A model generated the notes under the pieces. The model made no database searches. It worked only from the letters and a program-made list of their open reading frames with translations, and was not told the DNA's origin. A stretch of DNA of 64,000 nucleotides from positions 62,001-126,000 of the forward strand of contig NZ_SULM01000007.1 of NCBI RefSeq assembly GCF_005250615.1, read 5' to 3'. Below are positions 1 through 10,927 of the stretch, piece after piece. The position numbers were made by a program, and so were the translations under genes. How positions within the stretch are numbered: the stretch's first letter is position 1; every line of letters begins with the position of its first letter. Origin of the DNA: Pseudomonas rhizoryzae. GTDB taxonomy: Bacteria; Pseudomonadota; Gammaproteobacteria; Pseudomonadales; Pseudomonadaceae.

Positions 1-2473
1 CACGCCGGCCCAGCTGGCCGAGACCGCTCCCTACTGCAGCGGCGCCTATGTCGAGCCGCAGCGCCCGGGCATGTACGACAACACCCCGACCTCCAAGGCC
101 CCGACCTACATCTCCGCCAAGGCCTCACGCTACGAGCAGGAGCAGCAGGTCGCCACCCTCGCCGGTGACGTGGTGCTGCGTCAGGGCGGCATGCAGGTGG
201 AATCCCAGGAAGCCAACCTGCATCAGCTGGAAAATCGCGGCGAGCTCAAGGGCAACGTCAAATTCCGCGACAACGGCGTACTGATGGTGGGCGACAAGGC
301 CGACCTGCAGCTGGACAACGGCCAGGTCCAGATCGACAACGCCGAATTCGTCATGCACCAGAACCATGCCCGTGGCAGCGCGCTCTACGCCAAGCGCGGC
401 GACGACGCCATCATCCGCCTCAAGGATGGTACCTACACCACCTGCGAACCGGGCAGCAACGCCTGGCAGCTCAAGGGCAACACCGTTACGCTGAACCCGG
501 CGACGGGCCTGGGCTATGCGACCAATGCCACCCTGAGAGTCAAGGACATCCCGGTCCTCTATACGCCGTTCATCTATTTCCCCATCGATGACCGCCGCCA
601 GTCCGGTTTCCTAGCGCCCTCGATCAGCACCTCCAGCGACACCGGCTTCGCGATCACCACGCCCTACTACTTCAACCTAGCGCCCAACTACGACGCCACC
701 CTCTATCCGCGCTACATGGCCAAGCACGGCCTGCAGACCGAGGGTGAGTTCCGCTACCTGACCCACAGCAGCGAAGGCCAGGTGTACGGCTCCTACCTCA
801 AGGACAGCGATCCCGAGCACCAGGGCGAACCGGAAGCCACCGACAACCGCTGGCTGTACGGCTGGAAGAACCGCAGTGGCCTGGATTCGCGCCTGATGGC
901 CGAGGTGGACTACACCCGCATCAGCGATCCCTACTACTTCCAGGACCTGGACACCGACCTCGGCATCAACAAGCCGACCTACGTGAACCAGCAGGGTCGC
1001 CTGACCTATCGTGGCGATAACTTCGTGGCCGGCCTCAACGCCCAGGCCTATCAACTGGCGACCGTCTCCGACGTGACACCCTACGACCGCCTACCGCAGC
1101 TAACCCTGACCGGCGCCCTGCCCTACAACCCGGGCGGCCTGGACTTCACCTACGATACCGAGGCGGTGCGCTTCACCCGCAGCTTCGACGACAACACCTA
1201 TTTCGACCTGGACGACAACGGCAACCGCACCAATGTCCGCAACCGTCCCGACGTCAACCTGTTCGGTCTAACCCGAGCCGAAGGCGAGCGCTACCACGTC
1301 GAGCCGGGTATTTCGCGACCCATGACCGAGTCCTGGGGCTTCCTGACGCCGTCGTTGCGCTATGCCTACACCCGCTACGATCTGGATCTGGACAGCACCG
1401 GCCAAAGCGACCTGGCTTCGCCGCTGACTGGCGGTGGTCGTCGCGCCGCGGCTGGCTCCAGCGTGACCAGCTTCAACGACAGCCCGACCCGCTCCATCCC
1501 GATCTTCAGCCTCGATGGCGGCCTGTACTTCGACCGCGCCTCGAACCTGTTCGGCGAAGGCGGCAAGCAGACCCTGGAACCCCGCGCCAAGTACCTCTAC
1601 GTGCCCTATCGCGACCAGGACGATCTGCCGGTGTTCGACACCGGCGAATACACCTTCAGCTACAGCTCGCTGTGGCGCGACAACCGTTTCACCGGTCGCG
1701 ACCGCATCGGCGATGCCAACCAGTTGGCCCTGGGCGCCACCAGCCGCTTCATCGAGCCCAACGGCTTCGAGCGAGCCAACGTGAGCTTCGGCGAGCTGTT
1801 CTACTTCCGTGACCGCGATGTGCAGCTGCCCGGCCTGACCAAGGACGACCTGGCCTACTCGCGCAGCCTCGGTCAGAACATCGACAATCCCCAGGCCACC
1901 ACCTCGCGCTCGCCCTATGCCCTGGCCGGCATGTATCGCTTCAACCGCGACTGGCGCGTGAATGGCGAGTACAACTGGGATCCGGTGCTGCACCAGACCG
2001 ACTCCGGTAGCCTGATGTTCCACTATCAGCCGGAAGCCCAGCCAGGCAAGATCCTGAACGTCGGCTATCGCTATCGTGACAACGTCCGGGTGTTCGATCC
2101 GAACTTCGGTCGCTTCACCTACAACAGCGACGACTACAAGATCGACCAGCACGACATCTCCTTCATCTGGCCCATCGTGCCCCAGTGGTCAGCCATCGCC
2201 CGCTGGCAATTCGACTACAACAAGAGCCGTACCCTGGAAGCCTTCGGTGGCTTCGAGTACGACAACTGCTGCTGGAAACTGCGTCTGATCAGCCGCTACT
2301 GGCTCAAGAGCGAAGACGACGTCTACTACACATCGCAGAGCTCCGAAGCCGACCGCGGGATCTTCCTGCAGATCGTGCTCAAGGGACTCGGCAACGTCTT
2401 CGGCGGCAAGACCGAAGGTTTCCTGGACAGAGGCATTCAAGGCTATCGTGAACGTGAAGACCAAGCTATGTAA
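1..2473 (+). CDS. lptD: LPS-assembly protein LptD, C-terminal part (5' end outside window)
   Basis: Outer-membrane beta-barrel that, with LptE, inserts lipopolysaccharide into the outer leaflet. The reading frame is open from base 2, so the signal peptide and first residues lie upstream of the window. The visible part starts with a YCSGAYVEP stretch, continues through the OstA/LptA-like periplasmic domain (first ~200 residues) and then a long barrel rich in alternating aromatic and polar residues. The late Cys pair in DNCCWKL (near base 2270) matches the conserved C-terminal cysteines that form the inter-domain disulfides in the family. The stop codon lies inside the start region of surA, a 26-base overlap, so the two are cotranscribed; SurA is itself the chaperone for LptD folding. 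Identification is secure. Confidence 0.97.
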   Translation, partial: TPAQLAETAPYCSGAYVEPQRPGMYDNTPTSKAPTYISAKASRYEQEQQVATLAGDVVLRQGGMQVESQEANLHQLENRGELKGNVKFRDNGVLMVGDKADLQLDNGQVQIDNAEFVMHQNHARGSALYAKRGDDAIIRLKDGTYTTCEPGSNAWQLKGNTVTLNPATGLGYATNATLRVKDIPVLYTPFIYFPIDDRRQSGFLAPSISTSSDTGFAITTPYYFNLAPNYDATLYPRYMAKHGLQTEGEFRYLTHSSEGQVYGSYLKDSDPEHQGEPEATDNRWLYGWKNRSGLDSRLMAEVDYTRISDPYYFQDLDTDLGINKPTYVNQQGRLTYRGDNFVAGLNAQAYQLATVSDVTPYDRLPQLTLTGALPYNPGGLDFTYDTEAVRFTRSFDDNTYFDLDDNGNRTNVRNRPDVNLFGLTRAEGERYHVEPGISRPMTESWGFLTPSLRYAYTRYDLDLDSTGQSDLASPLTGGGRRAAAGSSVTSFNDSPTRSIPIFSLDGGLYFDRASNLFGEGGKQTLEPRAKYLYVPYRDQDDLPVFDTGEYTFSYSSLWRDNRFTGRDRIGDANQLALGATSRFIEPNGFERANVSFGELFYFRDRDVQLPGLTKDDLAYSRSLGQNIDNPQATTSRSPYALAGMYRFNRDWRVNGEYNWDPVLHQTDSGSLMFHYQPEAQPGKILNVGYRYRDNVRVFDPNFGRFTYNSDDYKIDQHDISFIWPIVPQWSAIARWQFDYNKSRTLEAFGGFEYDNCCWKLRLISRYWLKSEDDVYYTSQSSEADRGIFLQIVLKGLGNVFGGKTEGFLDRGIQGYREREDQAM

Positions 2474-3749
2474 CGCCCTGCGCCCGCTCGCCCTGGGCGC
2501 GGCGCTCGCTCTTACCCCTCTGGCTCAGGCTGCCGTGGTACCGCTGGACAAGGTCGTGGCCATCGTCGACAACGACGTGGTCATGCAGAGCCAGCTCGAT
2601 CAGCGTCTCAACGAGGTCAAGCAGAACATCACTCGCCGCGGCGCTGCGGCGCCGCCGGACAGCGAACTGCGTCAACAGGTGCTTGAGCGCCTGATCCTGG
2701 AAGACATCCAGCTGCAGCTGGCGCAGCGCATGGGCGTGAAGATCTCCGACGAGGAGCTCAACCAAGCCGTCGCCACCATCGCCCAGCGCAATGGCCTGAG
2801 CGTGGCCGAATTCCGCCAGGCCCTGGCCCGTGACGGTCTCTCCTACGACGCCGCCCGCGAGCAGGTGCGCCGCGAGATGATGATCAGCCGGGTACGCCAG
2901 CGCCAGGTCGGCCAACGCGTCCAGGTCACCCAGCAGGAAGTGCAGAACTTCCTCGCTTCGGACCTGGGCAAGCTGCAGCTGTCCGAAGAGTATCGCCTGG
3001 CCAATATCCTGATCCCGGTGGCCGACAACGCCGGTACCGCCGGCCTGGACGCTGCCGCACGGCAGGCCCAGGATATGTACAACAAATTGCGCCAGGGCGC
3101 CGACTTCAACCAGTTGGCCATCGCCCATTCGGCCGGTGACAACGCCCTGGACGGCGGTGAGATCGGCTGGCGTAAGGCCGCCCAATTGCCGCCTCCCTTC
3201 GACCGCCTGATCGGCAGCGTCGGCGTCGGCGGCATTACCCAGCCCGTCCGCGTACCTGGCGGCTTCGTGATCCTCAAGGTGGAAGAGAAGCGCGGTGGCG
3301 AGGCCAGCATCGTCGACGAAGTCCACGTTCGTCACATCCTGCTCAAGCCCAACGCCGTGCGGAGCGACGAGGAAACCCAGCGTCTGGCCGCGCGCCTGCG
3401 CGAACGCATCCTGAATGGTGAAAGCTTCGCCACCCTGGCCAAGAGCTTCTCGGAAGATCCGGGTTCCGCGCTCAGTGGCGGCGACCTGGGCTGGATCAAT
3501 CCGGAATCCCTGGTCCCGGAATTCCGCGAGGTCATGAACAACTCGCCGGTCAACCAGATTTCGCAGCCGTTCCGTACCTCGTTCGGCTGGCACATCCTGG
3601 AAGTCCTGGGGCGTCGGGCGACGGACAACACCCAACAGGCCCGCGAACAACAGGCGCTCAATCTCTTGCGTAACCGCAAGTACGACCAGGAGCTCCAGAC
3701 CTGGTTGCGCCAGATCCGCGACGAAGCCTACGTCGAGATCAAGCAGTAA
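2448..3749 (+). CDS. surA: Periplasmic chaperone / peptidyl-prolyl isomerase SurA
   Basis: Periplasmic chaperone for outer-membrane proteins, including LptD. The 433-residue product has a signal peptide (basic start, hydrophobic core, cleavage near LAQAA), the SurA N-terminal domain ([17 protein letters not shown]) and two parvulin domains at about residues 175-275 and 285-385 (the second begins VRHILLKPN). The longest frame starts at GTG 2448, preceded by AAGG at proper spacing; a second GTG at 2454 would give a MKTKL start as in other pseudomonads, and I cannot decide between them. Either start overlaps the end of lptD, implying translational coupling. A hairpin terminator follows. Confidence 0.96.
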   Translation: MNVKTKLCNALRPLALGAALALTPLAQAAVVPLDKVVAIVDNDVVMQSQLDQRLNEVKQNITRRGAAAPPDSELRQQVLERLILEDIQLQLAQRMGVKISDEELNQAVATIAQRNGLSVAEFRQALARDGLSYDAAREQVRREMMISRVRQRQVGQRVQVTQQEVQNFLASDLGKLQLSEEYRLANILIPVADNAGTAGLDAAARQAQDMYNKLRQGADFNQLAIAHSAGDNALDGGEIGWRKAAQLPPPFDRLIGSVGVGGITQPVRVPGGFVILKVEEKRGGEASIVDEVHVRHILLKPNAVRSDEETQRLAARLRERILNGESFATLAKSFSEDPGSALSGGDLGWINPESLVPEFREVMNNSPVNQISQPFRTSFGWHILEVLGRRATDNTQQAREQQALNLLRNRKYDQELQTWLRQIRDEAYVEIKQ

Positions 3750-3754
3750 TCCCC

Positions 3755-3786
3755 AGGCCGCAGGCATCCCCTGCGGCCTTTCTGTT
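3755..3786 (+). terminator. Intrinsic terminator between surA and pdxA
   Basis: Perfect 10-bp inverted repeat AGGCCGCAGG / CCTGCGGCCT around a short loop, followed by a T-rich tail. It lies just after the surA stop and just before the ribosome binding site of pdxA, so it probably attenuates read-through rather than fully separating the genes. Confidence 0.8.
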
Positions 3787-3799
3787 TCAGGAGCTGTGC

Positions 3800-4795
3800 A
3801 TGGTCCTGCGCTTCGCCCTCACCCCTGGTGAGCCCGCCGGTATCGGTCCCGATCTCTGCCTGCTACTCGCCCGAGACGCCCAACCCCACGCCCTGATCGC
3901 CATCGCCAGTCGCGAGTTGCTGGCCGCGCGTGCCGGCGAGCTGGGACTGACCATCGAGTTGATCGGCGTGGGGCCAGAAGCCTGGCCGGATGGTCCGGCG
4001 CCGGCAGGTGCGCTCTATGTCTGGGATACCCCGCTGGGCGCGTCTGTTGTCACCGGCCAGCTCGACAAGGCCAATGCCGCCTACGTCCTGGAAACCCTGA
4101 CCCGCGCCGGCCGGGGCTGCCTCGACGACACCTTCGCCGGCATGATCACCGCCCCGGTGCACAAGGGCGTGATCAACGACGGTGGTGTGGCCTTCTCCGG
4201 CCATACCGAATTTCTCGCCGAACTGACCGGCACTCCGCAGGTGGTGATGCTGCTGGCGACCGCGGGCCTGAGGGTCGCCCTGGTCACCACCCACCTGCCG
4301 CTGCGCGACGTGGCCGACGCCATCGACCGCAAGACGCTGCTGGACGTGACCCGCATCCTCGACGGCGACCTGCGCCGCTATTTCGGCATCGAGCGGCCGC
4401 GCATCCTGGTCTGCGGACTCAATCCCCATGCCGGCGAAGGTGGGCATCTGGGGCGCGAAGAGATCGAGATCATCGAACCGGCCCTGGCGACGCTACGTGA
4501 AGAAGGCCTCGAGCTCATCGGCCCCCTGCCGGCCGACACCCTCTTCACCCCCAAGCATCTCGACCACTGCGATGCGGTGCTGGCCATGTATCACGACCAG
4601 GGTCTGCCGGTACTCAAGCACAAGGGCTTCGGCGCCGCGGTCAACGTGACCCTGGGCCTGCCGATCATCCGTACCTCGGTCGACCATGGTACCGCCCTGG
4701 ACCTGGCCGGCAGCGGACGGATTGACACGGGCAGCCTCAAGGTCGCCCTCGATACCGCCTACAGCATGGCAGCCCATCGCCGCTCGGTGACCTGA
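3800..4795 (+). CDS. pdxA: 4-hydroxythreonine-4-phosphate dehydrogenase PdxA
   Basis: Cytosolic NAD-dependent enzyme of pyridoxal 5'-phosphate synthesis; oxidises 4-phosphohydroxy-L-threonine, whose decarboxylated product is condensed by PdxJ. The 331-residue protein has the family N-terminus [11 protein letters not shown], a HTEFLA segment contributing a metal-ligand His (about residue 136) and the [10 protein letters not shown] segment (about 275-285) with further metal-binding histidines. Length is normal. ATG 3800 follows a CAGGAGC ribosome binding site. It sits in the classical surA-pdxA-rsmA-apaG-apaH order. Confidence 0.97.
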   Translation: MVLRFALTPGEPAGIGPDLCLLLARDAQPHALIAIASRELLAARAGELGLTIELIGVGPEAWPDGPAPAGALYVWDTPLGASVVTGQLDKANAAYVLETLTRAGRGCLDDTFAGMITAPVHKGVINDGGVAFSGHTEFLAELTGTPQVVMLLATAGLRVALVTTHLPLRDVADAIDRKTLLDVTRILDGDLRRYFGIERPRILVCGLNPHAGEGGHLGREEIEIIEPALATLREEGLELIGPLPADTLFTPKHLDHCDAVLAMYHDQGLPVLKHKGFGAAVNVTLGLPIIRTSVDHGTALDLAGSGRIDTGSLKVALDTAYSMAAHRRSVT

Positions 4796-4882
4796 GCGCT
4801 CCGGTGGCAGCCCAGGGTCTGCTAGACTGGTGAGTCTTTGCCGTCTTGAAATCGCAGGCCCGCGCCTGCGCCGGAGCACCCG

Positions 4883-5674
4883 ATGACCGAGCTCTACCAA
4901 CACCGTGCCCGCAAGAGGTTCGGCCAGAATTTCCTGCACGACGCCGGGGTGATCCACCGTATCCTGCGCGCCATCCACGCGCGCCCCGGCGAGCGACTGC
5001 TGGAGATCGGCCCGGGCCAGGGCGCCCTGACCGAGGGCTTGCTGAGCAGTGGCGCGCACCTCGACGTCATCGAGCTGGACCAGGACCTGATCCCCCTGCT
5101 CAAGCTCAAGTTCGGCCTCAACCCGCTGTTCACCCTGCACCAGGGTGACGCCATGAAGTACGACCTCGCCAGCATCGCCGGCAGCGACCGGCTGCGCGTC
5201 GTGGGCAACCTGCCCTATAACATCTCTACCCCGCTGATCTTCCACCTGCTCAGCTTCGCCGACGTCATCGCCGACATGCACTTCATGCTGCAGAAGGAAG
5301 TGGTGGAGCGCCTGGCCGCGGTGCCCGGCAATGGCGACTGGGGAAGGCTGTCGATCATGGTGCAGTACCACTGCCGGGTGGAGCACCTGTTCAACGTCGG
5401 CCCCGGGGCCTTCAATCCGCCGCCCAAGGTGGATTCGGCCATCGTGCGCCTGGTACCCCATACCGAGCGGCCCCACGTGGCCCGCGATCCGGCGCTGCTC
5501 GAACGCGTCGTCCGCGAGGCCTTCGGCCAGCGCCGCAAGACGCTCAGGAATACCCTCAAAGGCACCCTGGACAGCGCCGCCATCGAAGCGGCCGATGTCG
5601 ATCCTGGACTGCGTCCTGAACAGCTGGACCTGGCAGCCTATGTGCGCCTGGCCAATCAGCTAGCATCCCACTGA
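4883..5674 (+). CDS. rsmA: 16S rRNA dimethyladenosine transferase RsmA (KsgA)
   Basis: Dimethylates the two adjacent adenosines in the loop of 16S rRNA helix 45 during small-subunit maturation. Visible motifs: GQNFLHD near the start, SAM-binding [11 protein letters not shown] (about residue 46), acidic ELDQDL, and catalytic NLPYNIST (about residue 113). At 263 residues it is family-sized. The symbol rsmA here means the methyltransferase KsgA, not the CsrA-type RNA-binding protein of the same name. It is separated from pdxA by 87 bases that may hold a local promoter. Confidence 0.97.
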   Translation: MTELYQHRARKRFGQNFLHDAGVIHRILRAIHARPGERLLEIGPGQGALTEGLLSSGAHLDVIELDQDLIPLLKLKFGLNPLFTLHQGDAMKYDLASIAGSDRLRVVGNLPYNISTPLIFHLLSFADVIADMHFMLQKEVVERLAAVPGNGDWGRLSIMVQYHCRVEHLFNVGPGAFNPPPKVDSAIVRLVPHTERPHVARDPALLERVVREAFGQRRKTLRNTLKGTLDSAAIEAADVDPGLRPEQLDLAAYVRLANQLASH

Positions 5675-5711
5675 GCCCTTTCCATCTCGCCTCACCGTAG
5701 AGACACTTTTC

Positions 5712-6098
5712 GTGACCGAGTCCGATCCGCGCTACCTCATCACCGTGCAGGTCACCACCCGCTACCTGCCCGAACAATCCAGCACCAGCCAGGAACGCTA
5801 TGCCTTCGCCTACGACGTGAGCATCCGCAACGACGGCAGCCTGCCGGCGCAGTTGCTCAGCCGCCATTGGATCATCACCGACGGCAACGGCGAGGTGCAG
5901 GAAGTCCGCGGGCCGGGCGTGGTGGGTGAGCAACCGTTGATCGCGCCGGGCGAGACCCATAGCTACTCCAGCGGCACCCTGATGCCGACCCAGGTGGGCA
6001 GCATGAGCGGCAGCTACCAGATGGTCGCCAGTGACGGCCATGGCTTCGAAGCCGCCATCCCCACCTTCCGCCTGGCCGTACCCGGCTCGTTACACTAG
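5712..6098 (+). CDS. apaG: ApaG protein (Co2+/Mg2+ efflux-associated, DUF525 domain)
   Basis: Small all-beta (fibronectin III-like) protein of 128 residues, linked to divalent cation resistance in enterics; its biochemical role is unsettled. The family core [23 protein letters not shown] and the later [18 protein letters not shown] segment are present. Translation starts at GTG 5712 (VTESDPRYL), the start common in this family. It follows rsmA and is separated from apaH by only 8 bases, as in the conserved ksgA-apaG-apaH operon. Confidence 0.95.
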   Translation: MTESDPRYLITVQVTTRYLPEQSSTSQERYAFAYDVSIRNDGSLPAQLLSRHWIITDGNGEVQEVRGPGVVGEQPLIAPGETHSYSSGTLMPTQVGSMSGSYQMVASDGHGFEAAIPTFRLAVPGSLH

Positions 6099-6106
6099 GA
6101 CTGCTG

Positions 6107-6928
6107 ATGACGCTGTACGCCGTGGGCGACCTCCAAGGCTGCCTGGATCCGCTGAAATGTCTCCTCGACGAGGTCCGCTTCGACCCCACGCAGGACCGTC
6201 TCTGGTTGGTGGGTGATCTGGTCAATCGCGGGCCGCAGTCGCTGGAAACCCTGAGATACCTCTACGCCCTGCGCGACTCGGTGGTCAGCGTCCTGGGCAA
6301 TCACGACCTGCACCTGCTGGCAGTAGCCTTCGGCGGCGCCAAGCTGAAGAAACAGGACACCCTGGCCGACATCCTCGCCGCACCGGATCGCGACGAACTG
6401 CTGCATTGGCTGCGCCATCTGCCCCTGATCCAGCACGATGCCGAGCGCAACTGCGTGCTGGTCCACTCCGGCCTGCCGCCACAATGGACGCTGGCCCAGG
6501 CGCTGAGCCTGGCCGGCGAAGTGGAAGCCGTGCTGCGCGATGACCAGGCCCATGTGCCCTTTCTCGAACAGATGTATGGCAACGAACCGGCGCTCTGGCA
6601 AGATGAACTGCAAGGGCAGGAGCGCCTGCGCCTGATCACCAATTACCTGACGCGCATGAGATTCTGCAGCCCGGAAGGTCGCCTGGAATTCAAGAGCAAG
6701 GAAGGCCTGGACAGCGCCCCGGTCGGTTTCGCCCCCTGGTTCAGCCACGAGCATCGGCTGACCCGCGACGTGCGGATCCTCTTCGGCCACTGGGCCGCGC
6801 TCAAGGGTCGCTGCGCAGCGCCCAATGTCGAGGCGCTCGACAGCGGCTGTGTCTGGGGTGGCGACATGACCCTGCTCGACGTCGACGGCAATCGCCGTCA
6901 TCTCTGCAGTTGCAAGGAGAAGAAATGA
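6107..6928 (+). CDS. apaH: Symmetrical bis(5'-nucleosyl)-tetraphosphatase ApaH
   Basis: Hydrolyses Ap4A to two ADP, and in enterics also removes Np4 caps from RNA. The 273-residue protein shows the metallophosphoesterase signature in order: GDLQGC (about residue 7), GDLVNRGP (about 36), GNHDLHLL (about 64), then conserved His segments VHSGLPP and FGHWAAL. Its stop codon overlaps the ATG of glpE (ATGA), indicating translational coupling. Confidence 0.96.
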   Translation: MTLYAVGDLQGCLDPLKCLLDEVRFDPTQDRLWLVGDLVNRGPQSLETLRYLYALRDSVVSVLGNHDLHLLAVAFGGAKLKKQDTLADILAAPDRDELLHWLRHLPLIQHDAERNCVLVHSGLPPQWTLAQALSLAGEVEAVLRDDQAHVPFLEQMYGNEPALWQDELQGQERLRLITNYLTRMRFCSPEGRLEFKSKEGLDSAPVGFAPWFSHEHRLTRDVRILFGHWAALKGRCAAPNVEALDSGCVWGGDMTLLDVDGNRRHLCSCKEKK

Positions 6929-7251
6929 GCGAATTCACCTGTATCTCCCCCGAACGGGCCCTGGAACTGCGTAGCCAGGGCGCGCGGATCGTCGACATTC
7001 GCGATCCGCACAGCTATGCCACCCTGCACGTCGCCGGAGCGCAACGCGTCGATAACCAGAACATCCACGACTTCATCGCCGCGGCCGATCTCGACGCGCC
7101 GCTGCTGGTGTTCTGCTACCACGGCCACTCCAGCCAGAGCGCCGCGGCCTTTTTCGCCGGCCAGGGCTTCAGCCAGGTCTACAGCGTCGACGGCGGCTTC
7201 GAAAACTGGCGCACCCAATATCCCGACGAGACCGCCAGCGGTCAGGCCTGA
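6925..7251 (+). CDS. glpE: Thiosulfate sulfurtransferase GlpE (single-domain rhodanese)
   Basis: Cytosolic rhodanese that transfers sulfane sulfur from thiosulfate to thiol or cyanide acceptors. The 108-residue single domain has the active-site loop CYHGHSSQ, where enteric GlpE has CYHGNSSQ. A TTG 15 bases upstream gives a longer frame, but ATG 6925 has an AAGGAG site at good spacing and overlaps the apaH stop by ATGA, so I chose it. Last gene of the run that began at lptD. Confidence 0.94.
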   Translation: MSEFTCISPERALELRSQGARIVDIRDPHSYATLHVAGAQRVDNQNIHDFIAAADLDAPLLVFCYHGHSSQSAAAFFAGQGFSQVYSVDGGFENWRTQYPDETASGQA

Positions 7252-7656
7252 GCGCCCGCTCAACGGCCGCTGACCACGCGAGCCGCGCCATTAACACAGA
7301 CGATTGACGCTGTGGTTACAAGAATAAACCGAATTGGCTCTTCCACATCTCGCAGATAGGACTATTCTGGAATCAGGCCCGCCGGAAACGGTGGGCTCGA
7401 TAACCGGCTTTGGACCATCGGTGTAACCACTGGAGATTCGGGGGAATTCCAGGGGGACCGTCTCCATCGGTCTCCTTCGTGCGTCTCTCGAAACCCAACC
7501 CTACTGCAGGCTATAAGGATCGATTAGGCAAGACGACAGCGAAGGTAGTGCAGACGTTATCGTTCGTCGCCCGGCGTGACCGCTCCCCACCGGCAGCAAG
7601 GCAAGGCTCCAGGCATCGATTCCAAGCTGGTCCAGGGTATCCAGCGAGGAGACGTC
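7252..7656 (+). other. 405-base leader/promoter region upstream of prkA
   Basis: No convincing coding frame. It must hold the prkA promoter, because glpE is the end of the preceding gene run. One candidate -10 element is CTATAAG at 7511-7517, with C at the -13 position and no recognisable -35, the look of a sigma-S promoter; prkA homologues are stationary-phase genes in enterics. I looked for a sigma-54 GG-N10-GC signature and did not find one. The upstream half contains an AT-richer stretch (7300-7340). Confidence 0.4.
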
Positions 7657-9579
7657 ATGAGCATTTTCAGTCACTTCCAGGAGCGTTTCGAAGCGACTCG
7701 TCAGGAAGAGTATTCCCTTCAGGAATACCTTGAGATCTGCAAGAAGGATCGTACCGCCTTTGCCAGTGCCGCCGAGCGCATGCTCATGGCCATCGGCGAA
7801 CCCGAACTGGTGGACACCACCAGCGACTCACGTCTATCGCGCATCTTTTCCAACAAGGTCATTCGCCGCTACCCGGCTTTTGCCGACTTCCATGGCATGG
7901 AAGACTGCATCGAGCAGATCGTGTCCTACTTCCGTCATGCGGCGCAGGGCCTGGAAGAGAAGAAGCAGATCCTCTATCTGCTCGGCCCGGTGGGTGGCGG
8001 CAAGTCGTCCCTCGCGGAGAAACTCAAGCACCTGATCGAGAAGGTCCCCTTCTACGCCATCAAGGGCTCGCCGGTGTTCGAATCGCCCCTCGGGCTGTTC
8101 AATCCGGACGAGGACGGCCAGATCCTCGAAGAGGACTACGGCATCCCCCGCCACTACTTGCGCAGCATCATGTCGCCCTGGGCGGCCAAGCGCCTGCAGG
8201 AATTCGGCGGTGACATCAGCAAGTTCAAGGTGGTCAAGCTCTACCCCTCCATCCTCAACCAGGTCGCCATCGCCAAGACCGAGCCGGGCGACGAGAACAA
8301 CCAGGACATCTCCGCCCTGGTGGGCAAGGTGGACATCCGCAAGCTGGAGGAATACCCGCAGAACGATGCGGACGCCTACAGCTATTCCGGCGCCTTGTGC
8401 CGGGCCAACCAGGGCCTGATGGAATTCGTGGAGATGTTCAAGGCCCCGATCAAGGTCCTGCACCCCTTGCTGACCGCGACCCAGGAAGGCAACTACAACA
8501 GCACCGAAGGCCTCGGCGCCCTGCCCTACAGCGGCATCATCCTGGCCCACTCCAACGAATCCGAGTGGCACACCTTCCGCAACAACAAGAACAACGAGGC
8601 CTTCATCGACCGGATCTACATCGTCAAGGTGCCCTACTGCCTGCGCGTCTCCGACGAGATCCACATCTACGACAAGCTACTGGTCAACAGCTCCCTGGCC
8701 AACGCCCATTGCGCCCCGGATACCCTGAAGATGCTGGCCCAGTTCTCGGTGCTCTCGCGCCTCAAGGAACCGGAAAACTCCAACATCTACTCGAAGATGC
8801 GCGTCTACGACGGCGAAAACCTCAAGGACACCGATCCCAAGGCCAAGTCGATCCAGGAGTACCGTGACAGCGCTGGCGTCGACGAGGGCATGAACGGCCT
8901 GTCGACTCGTTTCGCCTTCAAGATCCTCTCACGGGTGTTCAACTTCGACGCCAACGAGGTGGCGGCCAACCCGGTGCACCTGCTCTATGTGCTGGAACAG
9001 CAGATCGAAGCCGAGCAATTCCCGGCCGAGACCCGCGAGCGCTACATGAGATTCATCAAGGAATACCTGGCGCCGCGCTACGTGGAATTCATCGGCAAGG
9101 AGATCCAGACCGCCTACCTCGAGTCCTACAGCGAATACGGCCAGAACATCTTCGACCGCTATGTGCTCTATGCGGACTTCTGGATCCAGGACCAGGAATA
9201 CCGCGATCCGGAAACCGGCGAGATCCTCAATCGCGCCTCCCTCAACGAGGAGCTGGAGAAGATCGAGAAACCGGCCGGCATCAGCAATCCGAAGGATTTC
9301 CGCAATGAAATCGTCAACTTCGTGTTGCGCGCCCGTGCCAACAATAACGGCAAGAATCCGAGCTGGCTGTCCTACGAGAAGCTGCGCGCGGTGATCGAGA
9401 AGAAGATGTTCTCCAACACCGAGGAGCTGTTGCCGGTCATCAGCTTCAACGCCAAGGCCAGCAAGGAAGACCAGCAGAAGCACAGCGACTTCGTCACCCG
9501 CATGGTCCAGCGCGGGTACACCGAGAAGCAGGTACGACTGTTGTCCGAGTGGTATTCACGGGTACGCAAGTCGCAGTAA
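7657..9579 (+). CDS. prkA: PrkA-type serine protein kinase (YeaG homologue)
   Basis: AAA-type ATPase fused to a C-terminal kinase-like domain, associated with stationary phase and nitrogen or oxidative stress. The 640-residue product has Walker A GPVGGGKSS at about residues 109-117. The longest frame begins 27 codons earlier, but ATG 7657 has a CGAGGAG site directly upstream and gives the canonical MSIFSHFQERFE start and length. It heads the prkA-yeaH-spoVR cluster, conserved in pseudomonads and partly in enterics (yeaGH). Kinase activity in Pseudomonas is inferred from homologues. Confidence 0.95.
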   Translation: MSIFSHFQERFEATRQEEYSLQEYLEICKKDRTAFASAAERMLMAIGEPELVDTTSDSRLSRIFSNKVIRRYPAFADFHGMEDCIEQIVSYFRHAAQGLEEKKQILYLLGPVGGGKSSLAEKLKHLIEKVPFYAIKGSPVFESPLGLFNPDEDGQILEEDYGIPRHYLRSIMSPWAAKRLQEFGGDISKFKVVKLYPSILNQVAIAKTEPGDENNQDISALVGKVDIRKLEEYPQNDADAYSYSGALCRANQGLMEFVEMFKAPIKVLHPLLTATQEGNYNSTEGLGALPYSGIILAHSNESEWHTFRNNKNNEAFIDRIYIVKVPYCLRVSDEIHIYDKLLVNSSLANAHCAPDTLKMLAQFSVLSRLKEPENSNIYSKMRVYDGENLKDTDPKAKSIQEYRDSAGVDEGMNGLSTRFAFKILSRVFNFDANEVAANPVHLLYVLEQQIEAEQFPAETRERYMRFIKEYLAPRYVEFIGKEIQTAYLESYSEYGQNIFDRYVLYADFWIQDQEYRDPETGEILNRASLNEELEKIEKPAGISNPKDFRNEIVNFVLRARANNNGKNPSWLSYEKLRAVIEKKMFSNTEELLPVISFNAKASKEDQQKHSDFVTRMVQRGYTEKQVRLLSEWYSRVRKSQ

Positions 9580-9655
9580 GGCAGCCTGAGGCTGAACCCG
9601 CGACGGCGCGCCAGACGCGTCGTCGCGGCGTCCTGCAATAGCCCGGAGGGCCTGT

Positions 9656-10927
9656 ATGAGTTATGTCATCGACCGGCGTCTAAACGGCAAGAACAAGAGC
9701 ACGGTGAACCGCACCCGCTTCCTGCGGCGGTATCGTGAGCACATCAAGAAGGCGGTCGAGGAAGCCGTGAGCCGGCGCTCCATCACCGATATGGAACACG
9801 GCGAGCAGATCAGCATTCCTGCCCGCGACATCGACGAGCCCGCCCTCTACCAAGGCAAGGGTGGACGCCAGACCATCGTCCATCCGGGCAACAAGGAATT
9901 CGTCAGCGGCGAACGCATCCCCCGTCCCCAGGGCGGCGGTGGCGGCCAAGGCCAGGGCAAGGCCAGCAACAGCGGCGAAGGCATGGACGAATTCGCCTTC
10001 CAGATCACCCAGGATGAGTTCCTCGACTTCATGTTCGAGGACCTGGAGCTGCCCAACCTGGTCAAGAAGCAGCTGACCGGCACCGACACCTTCAAGACGG
10101 TGCGTGCCGGCATCAGCAACGAGGGCAATCCCGCCCGCATCAACATCATCCGCACCCTGCGCGCCTCCCACGCCCGCCGTATCGCCCTCTCGGGCGGCAG
10201 TCGCAACAAGCTGCGCGAAGCCAAGGCGGAACTGGCCCGGTTGCGCGTGGAGGAGCCCGATAACCTCGGCGATATCCAGGCTCTCGAAACCGAGATCGAG
10301 CGGCTGCGCGCCCGCATCGACAAGGTGCCCTTCCTCGACACCTTCGACCTCAAGTACAACCTACTCTCCAAGCAGCCCAGCCCCAGCTCCAAGGCGGTGA
10401 TGTTCTGCCTGATGGACGTCTCCGGCTCCATGACCCAGGCCACCAAGGACATCGCCAAGCGCTTCTACATCCTGCTCTACCTGTTCCTCAAGCGGAACTA
10501 CGAACGCATCGAGGTGGTGTTCATCCGCCATCACACCAGCGCCAAGGAAGTGGACGAGGAGGAGTTCTTCTACTCCCGCGAAACCGGCGGCACCATCGTC
10601 TCCAGCGCCCTCAAGCTGATGCAGGAGGTCATGGCCGAGCGCTATCCGGTCAACGAGTGGAATCTCTATGCCGCCCAGGCTTCCGACGGCGACAACTGGA
10701 ACGACGACTCGCCCATCTGCCGGGAGATCCTGACCAAGCAGATCCTGCCGTTCATGCAGTACTACACCTACGTGGAGATCACCCCGCGCGAGCATCAGGC
10801 ACTGTGGTACGAATACGAGAGCGTCCGCGGCAGTTTCCCGGATTCCTTCTCGCAGCAGCAGATCGTCTCGGCGGGGGATATCTATCCCGTATTCCGCGAA
10901 CTGTTCCAGCGGAGACTCGTGTCATGA
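9656..10927 (+). CDS. yeaH: UPF0229/DUF444 protein, YeaH-like, with VWA domain
   Basis: 423-residue partner of the PrkA kinase; function unknown. The N-terminus ([17 protein letters not shown]) is typical of YeaH. A glycine-rich low-complexity patch occurs near residue 95-110 ([13 protein letters not shown]). The C-terminal half is a von Willebrand A-like domain with the MIDAS motif DVSGSM (about residue 253). The start has a GGAGG ribosome binding site. Its stop overlaps the spoVR start (ATGA), so the two are coupled. Confidence 0.94.
   Translation: MSYVIDRRLNGKNKSTVNRTRFLRRYREHIKKAVEEAVSRRSITDMEHGEQISIPARDIDEPALYQGKGGRQTIVHPGNKEFVSGERIPRPQGGGGGQGQGKASNSGEGMDEFAFQITQDEFLDFMFEDLELPNLVKKQLTGTDTFKTVRAGISNEGNPARINIIRTLRASHARRIALSGGSRNKLREAKAELARLRVEEPDNLGDIQALETEIERLRARIDKVPFLDTFDLKYNLLSKQPSPSSKAVMFCLMDVSGSMTQATKDIAKRFYILLYLFLKRNYERIEVVFIRHHTSAKEVDEEEFFYSRETGGTIVSSALKLMQEVMAERYPVNEWNLYAAQASDGDNWNDDSPICREILTKQILPFMQYYTYVEITPREHQALWYEYESVRGSFPDSFSQQQIVSAGDIYPVFRELFQRRLVS

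Noticed and set aside
7321-7360. Possible sigma-54 promoter (TTGGCTC...CTCGC) upstream of prkA
   Set aside because: GG and GC elements are 14 bases apart instead of the required 10.
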